From NCBI RefSeq assembly GCF_039521745.1, contig NZ_BAAACT010000018.1: DNA of 64,000 nucleotides; one strand, 5' to 3'. The position numbers were made by a program, and so were the translations under genes. This DNA comes from Faecalicatena contorta (GTDB lineage: Bacteria; Bacillota; Clostridia; Lachnospirales; Lachnospiraceae). Under the pieces are notes generated by a model. The model saw nothing but the letters and a program-made list of their open reading frames with translations. It did no database searches and was not told the origin of the DNA. Of the stretch, positions 16,195-24,803 are shown piece by piece (within the stretch, counting starts at the first letter, position 1; every line of letters begins with the position of its first letter).

Positions 16195-16842
16195 TCAAAA
16201 ATTTTTTATATTTTTTCTGAGTTTCTCTAACGAACGCTCAATCGTAGTCGTTACTGTTCTCCGACCAATCCCTAGCTTGTCCGCAATCTGCTGCTGTGTA
16301 AGCCCATCGAAAAAGTAAGCCATGATGACTTCACGCTGCCGCTCCGTCAGACAATCTAACAGTTCAGACAGCATGTTCCTCTGAATGATCGCATCCAACA
16401 CATCCGGCGCTTCCTCTTCCACCCGGATATGTTCCCAATCCTCCTCATACTGCCTGCTACCCTTACGGTCGCCTTTCCGGTTCATAAGGTTCGCCTCGAT
16501 CTGTTCCTCTCCTTTTAGGGCCACCGCCACACTCCAGTCCTCTCCATCCAGACGGAGTCTGCTCTCTGTAGGCAGGTCATCCTCCCCGTCGTGGAACCGG
16601 TATGTATACTTACCGCACTCACCAATACTGACCACGGTGGTGCCGCTGCCGTTAGAGTAGACAGCATAACCACCCGGATAGACGCTTAGGCTCCCGTCCG
16701 GCCCGATCTCCCGGACCGCCACAGGTTCTTCTCCGGATTCCCTTAACTGCCTTGCAGTCGGAGTCTTATGCCCTGTACCATTTCCAACCATCTCCCGTAG
16801 CTTCCGGAACGTAAGCCCGGACTTTTCTTTTTTTCTTTCCAT
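16195..16842 (-). CDS. Sigma-70 region 4-type phage transcription regulator
   Basis: 215 residues from MERKKEKSGLTFRK (GGAAAGGAC site). The C-terminal 70 residues are a clear sigma region 4: LLDCLTERQREVIMAYFFDG then LTQQQIADKLGIGRRTVTTT and a final LEKLRKN helix. The N-terminal 140 residues are not sigma-like and include an ordered beta-rich segment (SLSVYPGGYAVYSNGSGTT). It is the first gene of the early module as transcribed and probably controls it. A structured leader region with a terminator lies directly upstream (16870-17230). Gap 16082-16194 holds nothing else. Confidence 0.85.
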   Translation of the reverse strand: MERKKEKSGLTFRKLREMVGNGTGHKTPTARQLRESGEEPVAVREIGPDGSLSVYPGGYAVYSNGSGTTVVSIGECGKYTYRFHDGEDDLPTESRLRLDGEDWSVAVALKGEEQIEANLMNRKGDRKGSRQYEEDWEHIRVEEEAPDVLDAIIQRNMLSELLDCLTERQREVIMAYFFDGLTQQQIADKLGIGRRTVTTTIERSLEKLRKNIKNF

Positions 16843-16878
16843 GTCGTGTCCTTTCCGCCCGGACACGAGAGGCTGTAG

Positions 16879-17193
16879 TCACTCACAGACAGGCTGTGAT
16901 ACCCACAGCAGGCGGCAAAAGATATAGAAAAAGGCGGACCTGAGTGCCGGAAGTACACCCAAATCCGCCTGGATGCCTGAAAAAAGCGCAGCAAGACCAG
17001 AGGGTACTTCACAGCGATTTTTTTCGATACCTTCCGACACGCTGCCGGAACATATGTAAAACCGCCTTATGAAATATCCTTTGCCTTCTCGCGAACCAGG
17101 CATTTGATATATGTATTTTTCGTTGCCCCTGCTATCAGGGATGTTGGCCGTTACCCTACTCCATGCGGCACAGCCAGAGCCGCATGGATACAC
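16879..17193 (-). CDS. Doubtful 104-codon ORF in leader region
   Basis: The frame opens with GTG (MYPCGSGCAAWSRV...) four bases after a very strong AAAGGAGG. The translation is Cys-rich and its end is coded by the terminator hairpin at 16932-16970, which is unusual for a protein gene. The same binding site could instead start short leader peptides in other frames (GTG at 17195, 14 codons; ATG at 17187, 8 codons). I favour a structured leader over a protein. Confidence 0.2.
   Translation of the reverse strand: MYPCGSGCAAWSRVTANIPDSRGNEKYIYQMPGSREGKGYFIRRFYICSGSVSEGIEKNRCEVPSGLAALFSGIQADLGVLPALRSAFFYIFCRLLWVSQPVCE
16932..16970 (-). terminator. Rho-independent terminator/attenuator upstream of sigma gene
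   Basis: On the minus strand AGGCGGA pairs with TCCGCCT, with an inner GGGTG/CACTC pairing, followed at once by TTTTTCTAT. It lies about 90 bases before the start of the sigma-like gene, so it would stop transcripts arriving from the leader region before they enter the prophage module. Confidence 0.65.
17161..17188 (-). other. Hairpin in leader region
   Basis: CCATGCGGC pairs with GCCGCATGG around a short loop, overlapping the beginning of the leader reading frames after the AAAGGAGG at 17198-17205. A second small dyad, CCCTGATAGCAGGG, follows at about 17132-17145. The gap 16843-17413 otherwise shows no certain gene. Confidence 0.5.
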
Positions 17194-17345
17194 ACCACCT
17201 CCTTTCCATTAGCCCTCTATAAAAATAAAAAGCAAATAAGATACTCTTCCTCAGACCTCTCCCTATTTCTGGTATCAAGAAACTCTTCCTGTGAACATCG
17301 TGATAGAATCCCGAACCCTGTCGCAGCCCCTATAGGGCAGAAACA

Positions 17346-17386
17346 CCCGACAAAGCACAATCCTATGTGCATCTAACTTTGTCGGG
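17346..17386. terminator. Terminator after DUF3825 gene
   Basis: Perfect 10-bp inverted repeat CCCGACAAAG / CTTTGTCGGG with an inner GCACA/TGTGC stem, 28 bases past the DUF3825 stop on the minus strand. The following tract is only modestly T-rich (TGTTTCTG). Confidence 0.6.
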
Positions 17387-17413
17387 CGTCTCTCTATCTT
17401 TATTCTTTTATCC

Positions 17414-18226
17414 TTATTTCACAAGTTCTGTCAGCCACGGGACTAACGGCCTTGCAACCACTCTAGCGTTTAGGTAAGCCATCTCCAGAGTCAGGCAGGT
17501 GTGTCCCATGTAATATCCATCCATGACTTCCAGCGTCATCACGAGGTCTGGCTTTTTCATGTTCGTCAGATAAACCGGGAGAAGGTACTGTATCTTCCCC
17601 TGGTATCCCTGCGGAACAACAAGCCCCGGTTCCACCACGGCCCGCCGTCTGCCAAGCTCCACCGCTGTTTCAAATAAAAGCGGCAGGTTCTTCGCCTTGC
17701 GGATTTTCGCCGGAATCCTCTCCAGATTTTCTGTATCCCCTAATATGTGTTCTACGTTTACCCTAATTGGCCAGTCCGGATTAAATCCCGCTCCCCGTTT
17801 CGCTGTGTAGTAGGAAGGCTTCTGCGGCAGAGGCTGTATGTATCTCAGCCACGGTGACAGCTCGTCACAAAATCCCCTAAAATACCATTCCAGCATGGAG
17901 TCCTTCTTGTGGTTCCGGTCAAAGAAAGCGTAAATCCCTTTATACCGACTGTTGTAAAGCCCGGTATGGAAACAGGCCCTCTCGTTCTCCACATGGAAAA
18001 ACTGTGCTGCTTTTCTGTCATCTTCTGCTGAATTGAACTCAATGCATTGTTTGCGAAAAATCATATGTATATAGCGTTCCAGAATAGGTGTGTCCTGGTT
18101 CTTCGTTACATTGGTTGGTTTCTTGAACCGCCACGGCTCCGGGAGAGCTATCTGCGCCAATTCATCCAACTGCCCGTACCAATCCGGCACAAAGGCAAAA
18201 TCAAATAAGTCTGGTTTCAACGTCAT
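17414..18226 (-). CDS. DUF3825 domain protein
   Basis: About 270 residues from MTLKPDLFDFAFVPDWYGQL. DUF3825 pattern: FAFVP...LDELAQIALPEPW, then FHTGLYNSRYKGIYAFF, and the C-terminal LPVYLTN...LEVMDGYYMGHTCLTLEMAYLNARVV. The family's role is unknown; some members carry RNA-binding domains. The start is the second ATG after GGAGGGCTAT; its first base overlaps the stop of the preceding HTH gene, so the sigma-like, HTH and DUF3825 genes form a coupled operon. This trio occurs in Tn916/Tn1549-like integrative elements, so the region is probably an element remnant. Confidence 0.8.
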   Translation of the reverse strand: MTLKPDLFDFAFVPDWYGQLDELAQIALPEPWRFKKPTNVTKNQDTPILERYIHMIFRKQCIEFNSAEDDRKAAQFFHVENERACFHTGLYNSRYKGIYAFFDRNHKKDSMLEWYFRGFCDELSPWLRYIQPLPQKPSYYTAKRGAGFNPDWPIRVNVEHILGDTENLERIPAKIRKAKNLPLLFETAVELGRRRAVVEPGLVVPQGYQGKIQYLLPVYLTNMKKPDLVMTLEVMDGYYMGHTCLTLEMAYLNARVVARPLVPWLTELVK

Positions 18227-18450
18227 CATATAGCCCTCCATTTTCTTGTGGCTTCCAACAGGCTTAACTGGATCTGAGCCTTTAAGTCCTCATCTATGTA
18301 ACGGATTGTCTCACCGTCTTCCTTTTCTTCTTCCACAGTTGCCAGCGAATTGATGTATTCATCATAGTAATTTAGAATATCTTCCTGCGCCTGCGGTTCT
18401 CCAGCAACCGCAGCACGGATCAGTTCATATGTAAGTTTCTTTTCTTCCAT
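18226..18450 (-). CDS. Tn916-type helix-turn-helix protein
   Basis: 74 residues (MEEKKLTYELIRAAVAGEPQ...) of the small HTH family found behind the sigma-like gene in Tn916-like elements. Typical parts are AAVAGE, ILNYYDEYINSLAT, IRYIDEDLKAQIQLSLLEA. The codon at 18450 follows GAAAGGAAATC and overlaps the sigma gene stop. A clear paralogue lies at 34769-35041. Probably regulates element transfer genes, which are not present here. Confidence 0.8.
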   Translation of the reverse strand: MEEKKLTYELIRAAVAGEPQAQEDILNYYDEYINSLATVEEEKEDGETIRYIDEDLKAQIQLSLLEATRKWRAI

Positions 18451-18872
18451 CATGATTTCCTTTCGTAATAGTTTCTTATGGACCGGAACGCCTTCTGCCT
18501 CCAGTTGTACACTGTCCTTGTCGAGACTCTGAAATGCTGCGCTATCTGACGGTTCGTCCAACCGTACCAAAAATCCAGTATGATAACCGCTTTTTCTCCG
18601 TCCGGCAAAAGTATCATGGCCTGATACAGCTTTTCATTGGTGATCACGCAGGTATAATCACCTCCACAGCTTACAAGATGCTCCGATGGATAGACATCGG
18701 TATGGGATTGCATCTCAAACAGGTACTGTATCTTTTCCGCTCCTACAATTTCGTATCTCTGCCTTCTTCTTTTCACTCTCAGGGCATTTCTGCATTTATT
18801 CCGCATCACAGTCTTGGCATAACTGTCATACATGGCTATGATACATTCCTTGTCTTTTAAGGGAGCCGACAT
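18450..18872 (-). CDS. Sigma-70-like regulator of integrative-element type
   Basis: 140 residues. The C-terminal LLPDGEKAVIILDFWYGWTN then QIAQHFRVSTRTVYNWRQKA is a sigma region 4 HTH. The N-terminus (IIAMYDSYAKTVMRNKCRNA) matches the family of short sigma factors of Tn916/Tn1549 elements. Start MSAPLKDKE follows GAAGGGAGGATGATGT. It heads the operon sigma-HTH-DUF3825. Confidence 0.85.
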   Translation of the reverse strand: MSAPLKDKECIIAMYDSYAKTVMRNKCRNALRVKRRRQRYEIVGAEKIQYLFEMQSHTDVYPSEHLVSCGGDYTCVITNEKLYQAMILLPDGEKAVIILDFWYGWTNRQIAQHFRVSTRTVYNWRQKAFRSIRNYYERKS

Positions 18873-19248
18873 ACATCATCCTCCCTTCTATCCAGTTTTG
18901 AGTGTCCTTCATCGCCTCCTTTAAATAACTAAAACAATTCAGGCGTGCAAAATCGGAAACGGATTTGAAAATTTTTTTATTTTTTTTGAAAATAATTTTT
19001 TCCGAGTCCACAAGCCCCGCTCTCCTCCCATCGTTTATGAATAAAAACAGATAAAGAAGGCGGGCCTCTGCTCCAATAACAATCAAGGAAATTCGTCAGA
19101 AATTGACATAGAAAAACGCCAGGGAACCTCTGCTGCTTCCTGACGTGATAGTTCCAGATATGGTAGTAATATGCGTTATAGGTATTATTGTAGGTATTGA
19201 ACGTGCAATATAATGCCTGTTCATAGGTATAAGACTCCGCATCGAATG

Positions 19249-19314
19249 CTAAGATTTTTTTAATTGTCCACCCGGCGGGAACCTATACCCTTTCACAAAA
19301 ATAATGCCATCCAT
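19249..19314 (-). CDS. 21-residue ORF with good ribosome site
   Basis: Reads MDGIIFVKGYRFPPGGQLKK plus one residue, after AAGGAGAAAACC. The composition is protein-like and short peptides of this kind sit between regulators in such elements, but it could be the remaining start of a frameshifted gene. No function is inferred. Confidence 0.3.
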   Translation of the reverse strand: MDGIIFVKGYRFPPGGQLKKS

Positions 19315-19355
19315 GGTTTTCTCCTTACGGCAAACCACAGATGGCAAACACGAAT

Positions 19356-19404
19356 AAGCCCTGCTGCGGGAAGCCGTTTTTTTATTGGCTCCCCAACAGG
19401 GCTT
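19356..19404. other. Large imperfect hairpin
   Basis: Two nested stems: AAGCCCTG (19356-19363) with CAGGGCTT (19397-19404), and GGGAAGCC (19368-19375) with GGCTCCC (19387-19393), around a T-rich loop. Lies between the small ORF and the divergent XRE gene; possible terminator or RNA control element. Confidence 0.5.
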
Positions 19405-19512
19405 TCTATATTCCATTTCCACAATCGGCATAATCTTGCATACTATGTAGGTACGATTAGGGAATGTGAAAACCCAAATCGGCACGATAGAATATATGTG
19501 AGGTGAATGATT

Positions 19513-19878
19513 ATGCCGAAAGACAAATTAGCACATTTGGGTAACTGTATCCGCGCCGCAAGACACGTCTGCAAGCTAACCCAACAGGAACTGGCGGATG
19601 ATTGCCATGTGGCGATCAAAACCGTCCAGAACATAGAGAGGGGACTGATGAACCCTTCTTTTGAAATCCTATACCCGATTGTGAACCGGTTAGGAATTTC
19701 AGCCAACATACTGTTCAACCCGGAGATTTCCGATGAAGATATGGATGTAGAGCATCTCATCGGGAAATTCCAAATATGCCATCCGCAGGAACGGAAATTC
19801 ATGTTGAACACCGTGGACTGTATGACTGAGCAGTTTCTCGCCCAGCACAGTGAGTCCGATGCGGAAAAATCTGAGTGA
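19513..19878 (+). CDS. XRE-family transcriptional regulator
   Basis: 121 residues. An N-terminal helix-turn-helix (GNCIRAARHVCKLTQQELAD then AIKTVQNIERG) is followed by a dimer-type region (FEILYPIVNRLGISANILF) and an acidic tail. The frame has two ATGs; the second (19513) is better spaced from GAGGTGA. It points away from the sigma operon and probably regulates local element genes. Repressor or activator cannot be told. Confidence 0.85.
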   Translation: MPKDKLAHLGNCIRAARHVCKLTQQELADDCHVAIKTVQNIERGLMNPSFEILYPIVNRLGISANILFNPEISDEDMDVEHLIGKFQICHPQERKFMLNTVDCMTEQFLAQHSESDAEKSE

Positions 19879-20024
19879 AACCAGCAGGACAAGAATTTCT
19901 TGTTGCTGCTGGTTTTTCTCGTTATCTGCCATTATAAAACACCGACTTATGAACGAGTTATGGGTGAGTTATGAATGGTATAATATTTTGAAAATCGTTC
20001 GACAGAATGTGACAAAAACAAACG

Positions 20025-20065
20025 GAGCCGACAACCTTAGAAACAAATCTAAAGGTTATCGGCTC
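20025..20065 (-). terminator. Terminator overlapping KTR gene end
   Basis: GAGCCGACAACCTTAGA pairs with TCTAAAGGTTATCGGCTC around a 6-base loop. On the minus strand the hairpin includes the stop codon of the KTR gene and is followed by GTTTGTTTTTGT, a good T-rich tail. Confidence 0.75.
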
Positions 20066-20244
20066 TGCGTCTTAGCGTCTGGCTCTTTGATAACAGCCAT
20101 ATTCATTTTTCGTACATTGATTAGCGTTTCCTGTTTGCATTTCGGGCAATACAGCGGAAAGTTCTCAAGTACCGTATCTTCCCGTATTTTCAATCTCGTT
20201 TTACTTCCGCAAACAGGGCACAATATCCACTCTTTAAGCCACAT
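20056..20244 (-). CDS. Cysteine-rich KTR domain protein
   Basis: 62 residues of the Cys-rich KTR family. Two CxxC pairs (CPVCGSKTRLK and CPKCKQE) form a likely zinc ribbon, with the name-giving K-T-R after the first pair and the typical end VIKEPDAKTQSR. Widespread in Tn916/Tn1549-type elements and drug-resistance islands; function not known. A 35-bp exact copy of its 3' end lies at 31113-31147. Confidence 0.85.
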   Translation of the reverse strand: MWLKEWILCPVCGSKTRLKIREDTVLENFPLYCPKCKQETLINVRKMNMAVIKEPDAKTQSR

Positions 20245-20283
20245 AACATCTATCCCATCCTACAGTTCATCTTGCCCAGTATC

Positions 20284-20592
20284 TCATTTATTGAGAAAAG
20301 TGTACAGGTCTTTCAATTCTTGCTCCAATTTCCTATGAAGGCTATCGCGGTAAACTTCTCCTTCTTTCTCTATCGTATAGTAGACTCTGATTCTTCCGGC
20401 AGATAATTCACTGTCCCTACTAATCAAACCTCTCTCGCACAAAGATTTCAATGCTAAGTAAATTACTCCCGATGAGATTCTATAAACCGGAGCAAATCGG
20501 TTCGTCAATTCATACCCATATGCTTTATTCCCCTTTAATGCATTCAGGAGCAGTAGTTCCAGCAACCGCCCATTTACCTTAATTAAATTCAT
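20284..20592 (-). CDS. PadR-family regulator
   Basis: 102 residues. A winged helix of PadR type: LLELLLLNALKGNKAYGYEL, then ISSGVIYLALKSLCERGLIS and a wing with RIRVYYTIEKEG, ending in a short dimerisation helix. It is the last gene of an operon with a two-component system, ABC transporter and DUF4097 lipoprotein; its ATG overlaps the DUF4097 stop (TGATG). Likely responds to, or limits expression of, the export operon. Confidence 0.85.
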   Translation of the reverse strand: MNLIKVNGRLLELLLLNALKGNKAYGYELTNRFAPVYRISSGVIYLALKSLCERGLISRDSELSAGRIRVYYTIEKEGEVYRDSLHRKLEQELKDLYTFLNK

Positions 20593-21449
20593 CAATGAAT
20601 TACCACAGTGCCGCGGTCACTATTCACGGTCAAACTGTAGCCGCCATTACCAATCTTTCCCTGCTTACACGCAGAAGTTTCCGTTGTATAAGAAGCACTG
20701 TCCAATCTTACAGAAACATCATCTGAACCGGATGAGATTTTAAAGGAAAGATTTTGTGGCTGTGTTTTATATGAGATACCTATATCCCCGGAACTCGTAG
20801 AAATTCCCGTATTTGTCTGTTCTGCCAAACCGGATATATTCACTTCTCCTGATTTCGTTACAATCGAAATATTCTCTGACACAGTATTTTTCAATGTTAC
20901 ATAGCCAGATGATGTGTCAATCTGGAAATCCGTAATGTTGCCATTGGACAGTTTCACATCCCCGGATGAAGATAAGATTTCAAGTGCCTCCGCTGTCACA
21001 TTATTCAGCTCAGCATAACCGGAAGAATTATCAATAGTGATCTTTGAAGCAACAAGGCTGTCTATTTCCATATCCCCGGAACCGTTCTTAATCGTAACTG
21101 CTCCCTTCAGAGCATCGGGAATATATACAGTTACTTCACCTTCTTTGCCAAGGGAGAACTGACTCACAGCATTTTCTTCACTGTCCGTCTGCACAATATC
21201 CAACACGCCATCCTGTACATCAATCATTGGCGCTTTCGCTCCTCTTTCTGTTCCGCCATCCAAGCTGACATGGACATCTTCATCTGAGGAAGTCATGATT
21301 TTAAGCTGCCAGGAGTCAATTTGCATGTTGATAGCGGATATGCTTTCAGTATCGTATATTTCTGAAAGACTGACCTTCTCCTTTTGTCCGCATCCGTATA
21401 AACAGGATACTGCCAGCAGGCTCATACACAATAATATTTTTATTTTCAT
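20592..21449 (-). CDS. DUF4097 lipoprotein
   Basis: 285 residues with a lipoprotein signal (LLAVSCLYGC, Cys at about residue 20) and a repeated beta-helix-like body typical of DUF4097/adhesin-like proteins, with recurring SSG-D/Y motifs (IDNSSGYAEL, LSSSGDVKL, TSSGYVTL, STSSGDIGI). It would sit on the outer face of the membrane. DUF4097 proteins accompany PadR regulators and cell-envelope stress ABC operons; they may sense or shield the envelope. It is 12 bases downstream of the permease. Confidence 0.85.
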   Translation of the reverse strand: MKIKILLCMSLLAVSCLYGCGQKEKVSLSEIYDTESISAINMQIDSWQLKIMTSSDEDVHVSLDGGTERGAKAPMIDVQDGVLDIVQTDSEENAVSQFSLGKEGEVTVYIPDALKGAVTIKNGSGDMEIDSLVASKITIDNSSGYAELNNVTAEALEILSSSGDVKLSNGNITDFQIDTSSGYVTLKNTVSENISIVTKSGEVNISGLAEQTNTGISTSSGDIGISYKTQPQNLSFKISSGSDDVSVRLDSASYTTETSACKQGKIGNGGYSLTVNSDRGTVVIH

Positions 21450-21461
21450 AGGAACTTCCCG

Positions 21462-22169
21462 CTACATCAAATCTTTGGTTTCCGCATTGTATACTGACAG
21501 TACTGCAAATACCAAAGATACCAAAGTCAGGATCACCGGGAAAACCAGATTATTCTTCATCGTAAAATCACCTATATTCGCCTGTGTCAAAAAGATTAGC
21601 AGGAAAGACGAAATAATCGTTGCTTTTGAAGACTTCATAGCAAGACCAATGAATAGTGCAATAAAACTCATGCTTACGATTACCACTGACTTTAGGATAA
21701 GCTGCACATAAAACGACAGACTTGCCATGTTAAAATCAAGCGGGAACGCAGATGTCATAAAATGGGAACCTGCCAGAACGCATCCATAAATCAGCACTTT
21801 TGTCAGAACCAATGCAATAAAGTTAAAAATCCATACTGCCAGCATCTGGGAGACCAATATCTTCTGCCGCTTGATCGGATAGGAAAACATCAGGTTCATC
21901 GTTTTGTTTTTATATGCCGTGACAATAAAGGATGCCAGCATCACGCTTGTAAAAATCAGAAAGGACATACTGGTAAACAGTTCAATGGAGGATGAAACCA
22001 TTTCATTCCCCGGTGCCGCATCCGGCACCCCCGTATCCGGATCATTGGCAATTCCGAAATAAGCCAGTGCAAAAATGAAAAGGCAAAGGAGCCCCGCAAG
22101 AATCACCGCATTACGGACATATTTTCCGATATTGTTCTTTTTCCATTCGAGTTTGATTAACTTTAACAT
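21462..22169 (-). CDS. ABC-2 type permease (export)
   Basis: 235 residues with six predicted membrane segments, starting MLKLIKLEWKKNNIGKY. The layout matches LanE/BcrB-type or ABC-2 permeases of peptide-antibiotic export systems. It pairs with the ATPase gene five bases upstream. The substrate is probably an antimicrobial peptide or cell-wall drug; this is inferred from the operon of sensor, regulator and lipoprotein. Confidence 0.85.
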   Translation of the reverse strand: MLKLIKLEWKKNNIGKYVRNAVILAGLLCLFIFALAYFGIANDPDTGVPDAAPGNEMVSSSIELFTSMSFLIFTSVMLASFIVTAYKNKTMNLMFSYPIKRQKILVSQMLAVWIFNFIALVLTKVLIYGCVLAGSHFMTSAFPLDFNMASLSFYVQLILKSVVIVSMSFIALFIGLAMKSSKATIISSFLLIFLTQANIGDFTMKNNLVFPVILTLVSLVFAVLSVYNAETKDLM

Positions 22170-22174
22170 TGCTA

Positions 22175-23086
22175 CTACACCTCCGCCGTCATTTTCAGGA
22201 AATAGTCTTCCAGAGTCTCTGCTTTTTTACCAATGGCAACAATCTCTACATCATTCAGTGCCAGAACCTTTGACAATTCCTGTGTGGATATATGATGGTC
22301 ATAAATCCGGATCTTTCCATCCTCCACAATTTTAAAATTGTCAAGACCCATCTTATCAGCCAACACATAGGAAGCCTTCTTTGTATTGATAACGCTTAAT
22401 TCAATGTAGGCAAGGCTCATTTCTGATATTTCTTTCATGGTAACTTCTTTCATAAGCACGCCATGATTGATGACGCCAATTGTATCCGCAATGCTCTCAA
22501 TCTCCGAAAGAATGTGGCTGGATACAACAATTGTGATACCGTATTCCGTACAAAGCATTTTCAATAAATCCCGGATCTGCTTCATACCCGCCGGATCAAG
22601 TCCATTTGTCGGCTCATCCAGAATGAGCAATTCCGGCTTACTAAGTATGGCACGGGCAATCCCTAACCGCTGTTTCATACCTAATGAGTAGCTGCGTATC
22701 GGCTTTTTCCCTGCATCTGTCAGATTTAACATCTCCAGAGCATTCTCTATGCTTCCGGGATTGTAGTATCCCATGTACTCACAATGGAGGGCAAGGTTTT
22801 CTTTTCCACTTAAATGATCGTAAAAGGTCGGAAACTCAATGATGCTCCCCATCCGCTTCAGTACCCCATAAGAAGTCGGTGTAAGTTTTTGTCCAAACAG
22901 TTCAATGCTGCCCTCTGTCGGTTTCCATAGGTTCGTCAGCATCTTCATTACTGTGGTTTTGCCAGCACCGTTGGGACCTAGAAAACCATAAATCTCGCCC
23001 CTCTTAACGTGCATGGACACATTGGTTACAAGATTTTTGCCGCCAATGGCTTTTGTAAGCCCATTTGTCTGTAAAATATATGGCAT
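22175..23086 (-). CDS. ABC transporter ATP-binding protein (peptide-antibiotic export type)
   Basis: 303 residues. Walker A GPNGAGKTT near residue 39, signature YSLGMKQRLG, Walker B LLILDEPTNGLDP and a following SSHILSE switch region are all intact. The C-terminal ~80 residues are the BcrA/LanF-type extension. The start follows AAAGGAGGCAGACAAT. It energises the permease encoded next. Homologue at 31981-32910. Confidence 0.93.
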   Translation of the reverse strand: MPYILQTNGLTKAIGGKNLVTNVSMHVKRGEIYGFLGPNGAGKTTVMKMLTNLWKPTEGSIELFGQKLTPTSYGVLKRMGSIIEFPTFYDHLSGKENLALHCEYMGYYNPGSIENALEMLNLTDAGKKPIRSYSLGMKQRLGIARAILSKPELLILDEPTNGLDPAGMKQIRDLLKMLCTEYGITIVVSSHILSEIESIADTIGVINHGVLMKEVTMKEISEMSLAYIELSVINTKKASYVLADKMGLDNFKIVEDGKIRIYDHHISTQELSKVLALNDVEIVAIGKKAETLEDYFLKMTAEV

Positions 23087-23172
23087 ATTGTCTGCCTCCT
23101 TTCTGCTACCATTCTAGCGGCTAAGATTTTCAAAACTCTTGACTAATTCTTACGAATTTCTTTCTTGGAAAT

Positions 23173-24114
23173 TTAATAAGCGAATCTCCCCAGTTTCACC
23201 GTAAAAGTAGTTTTTACGTTTGGCTCACTGTCAAGGATGATATCCCCTCCAAGCTGGTGTGCGAGATTTTGTGCGATAGTCAGCCCCAGTCCGTTCCCCT
23301 GTATCTCCCGGTTTCTGGAATCCTCCATGGTAAACAACCGCTCAAACACATTCTGTGCAAACGCCTTATCAATCCCTTTTCCCTTATCCACCACATCAAT
23401 ATAGATGTATTTCTTATCTGACCGTAGGAATATTCCCATATACTTTCCATCGGTTCCATACCGTACAACATTGGAAATGAGATTAAACAAAATCCGCTGC
23501 AGGGCATCCTTGTTTCCCCGAACAAAGACCGCTTCTTCGGGAATATCAACCTCTACCCGAAATTCCTTCTGGGTCAACAGCTCATAAAAATCCAGCACAT
23601 TCTCCCGGCAAACCTCACAGACATCAATCTTTGAAATCTCAATATCCGTATCCCCGGCCTCCAGCTTCGCCAGCGTGAAAAACTGGTTAATCAGTTCCAT
23701 GACTCTCCGGGCTTTCTGCTCCACTTTCAAAAGCATTTCATTTTCCCCTGAACCGTTCAGCCGCATGATCTCCAGATATCCTAATATGACTGTCATAGGC
23801 GTTTTTATATCATGGGAAATATTAGACAACATCTTCTTTGAGGCAATCTCGGAACGCCGGAAATCCACCTTGACCTTTCTCTGGTTCTCCAGCAGACGGT
23901 TAATCTGCGCCGCTAAATCCATAAGAACCTTATTATCCGTAAAAACCATCACATTCTCATCACTGTCCGTATCCTGAATTTCCTCCAGCTTCTGACCGAT
24001 TTTCTTTAATTTGCCCTGTGTTCCTGTCCGGAAAGCAAACTGCTGATACAAAACAATACAGATCAGCACTACAATACAAACAGACAGGAAAAAGATAATC
24101 GTTGCATCACTCAT
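23173..24114 (-). CDS. Sensor histidine kinase
   Basis: 313 residues with a single N-terminal membrane segment (IIFFLSVCIVVLICIVLYQQ), a short linker and a complete kinase: H-box SNISHDIKTPMTVILGYL, N-box ILFNLISNVVRYG, G boxes DKGKGID and GNGLGLTIAQ. There is almost no extracellular domain, so it probably senses through the membrane or through the ABC transporter, as for BceS-type kinases. ATGA overlap with the response regulator gene. Confidence 0.92.
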   Translation of the reverse strand: MSDATIIFFLSVCIVVLICIVLYQQFAFRTGTQGKLKKIGQKLEEIQDTDSDENVMVFTDNKVLMDLAAQINRLLENQRKVKVDFRRSEIASKKMLSNISHDIKTPMTVILGYLEIMRLNGSGENEMLLKVEQKARRVMELINQFFTLAKLEAGDTDIEISKIDVCEVCRENVLDFYELLTQKEFRVEVDIPEEAVFVRGNKDALQRILFNLISNVVRYGTDGKYMGIFLRSDKKYIYIDVVDKGKGIDKAFAQNVFERLFTMEDSRNREIQGNGLGLTIAQNLAHQLGGDIILDSEPNVKTTFTVKLGRFAY

Positions 24115-24803
24115 GATAAATCTCCTAACTTATACCCGATGCCCCATACGGTAATGACATATTTCGGAGTTCTTGGATTATCCTCAATCTTGTTTCTTAA
24201 CCTGCTGATGTGGACATTGACCGCATTTTCATCTCCCAGATATGCGTCATTCCAGATCAGGGAATACATCTGCTCTTTGGTATATACCTTCTTTGGGTTC
24301 TGGAGGAGCAGTTTCAGTATTTCATACTCTTTTGCTGTCAGATCCACTTTCACATTCTTTTTTGTCACGGTATAATCCGTCAGGTTCATAACCAAATCTC
24401 CAATCACCAGCACTTCATTCTCCGGTTCTGCTGGTTTCGAGTATTGGGTGCTTCTTCGGATATTTGCCTTAATACGTGCTAACACTTCTGTCACAGAGAA
24501 TGGTTTCGTAATATAATCGTCTGCCCCAAGTCCCAAACCGAGAGTCTTATCCGCATCCGTATCCTTTGCAGACACAATAATAATCGGAACTGTGCTGCTC
24601 TGCCGGATATGCTGCATGACTTCCATACCGCTGATTTTGGGAATCATCAAATCCAGCAAAACAAGGCTGTAAGAACCGTTGTCAAATTTCTCACATGCTT
24701 CTTTTCCATCCGCAGCACAGATTACCTCATAGTTTTCCGCCTTCAAGTAGTCTTTCAGCATCTGGCTTATTTCAATATCATCTTCCACTAATAATAATTT
24801 CAC
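24111..24803 (-). CDS. OmpR-family response regulator
   Basis: 230 residues: receiver domain with acidic pocket VEDD, phospho-acceptor Asp in LVLLDLMIP (about residue 52), conserved SAKD and KPF lysine; C-terminal winged helix with LTAKEYEILKLLLQNPKKV and the VWGIGYKLG end. Should control this ABC operon. Both ends overlap neighbours by four bases (ATGA). Confidence 0.94.
   Translation of the reverse strand: MKLLLVEDDIEISQMLKDYLKAENYEVICAADGKEACEKFDNGSYSLVLLDLMIPKISGMEVMQHIRQSSTVPIIIVSAKDTDADKTLGLGLGADDYITKPFSVTEVLARIKANIRRSTQYSKPAEPENEVLVIGDLVMNLTDYTVTKKNVKVDLTAKEYEILKLLLQNPKKVYTKEQMYSLIWNDAYLGDENAVNVHISRLRNKIEDNPRTPKYVITVWGIGYKLGDLS

Larger units (their letters stand above)
18873..19512. 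other. 640-bp region without certain gene
   Basis: Holds a T/A-rich stretch (18965-19005) before the sigma gene, a small ORF with a good binding site (19249-19314) and a large imperfect hairpin (19356-19404). The start-proximal part of the plus-strand XRE gene region is at the right end. No other gene is supportable. Confidence 0.5.
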
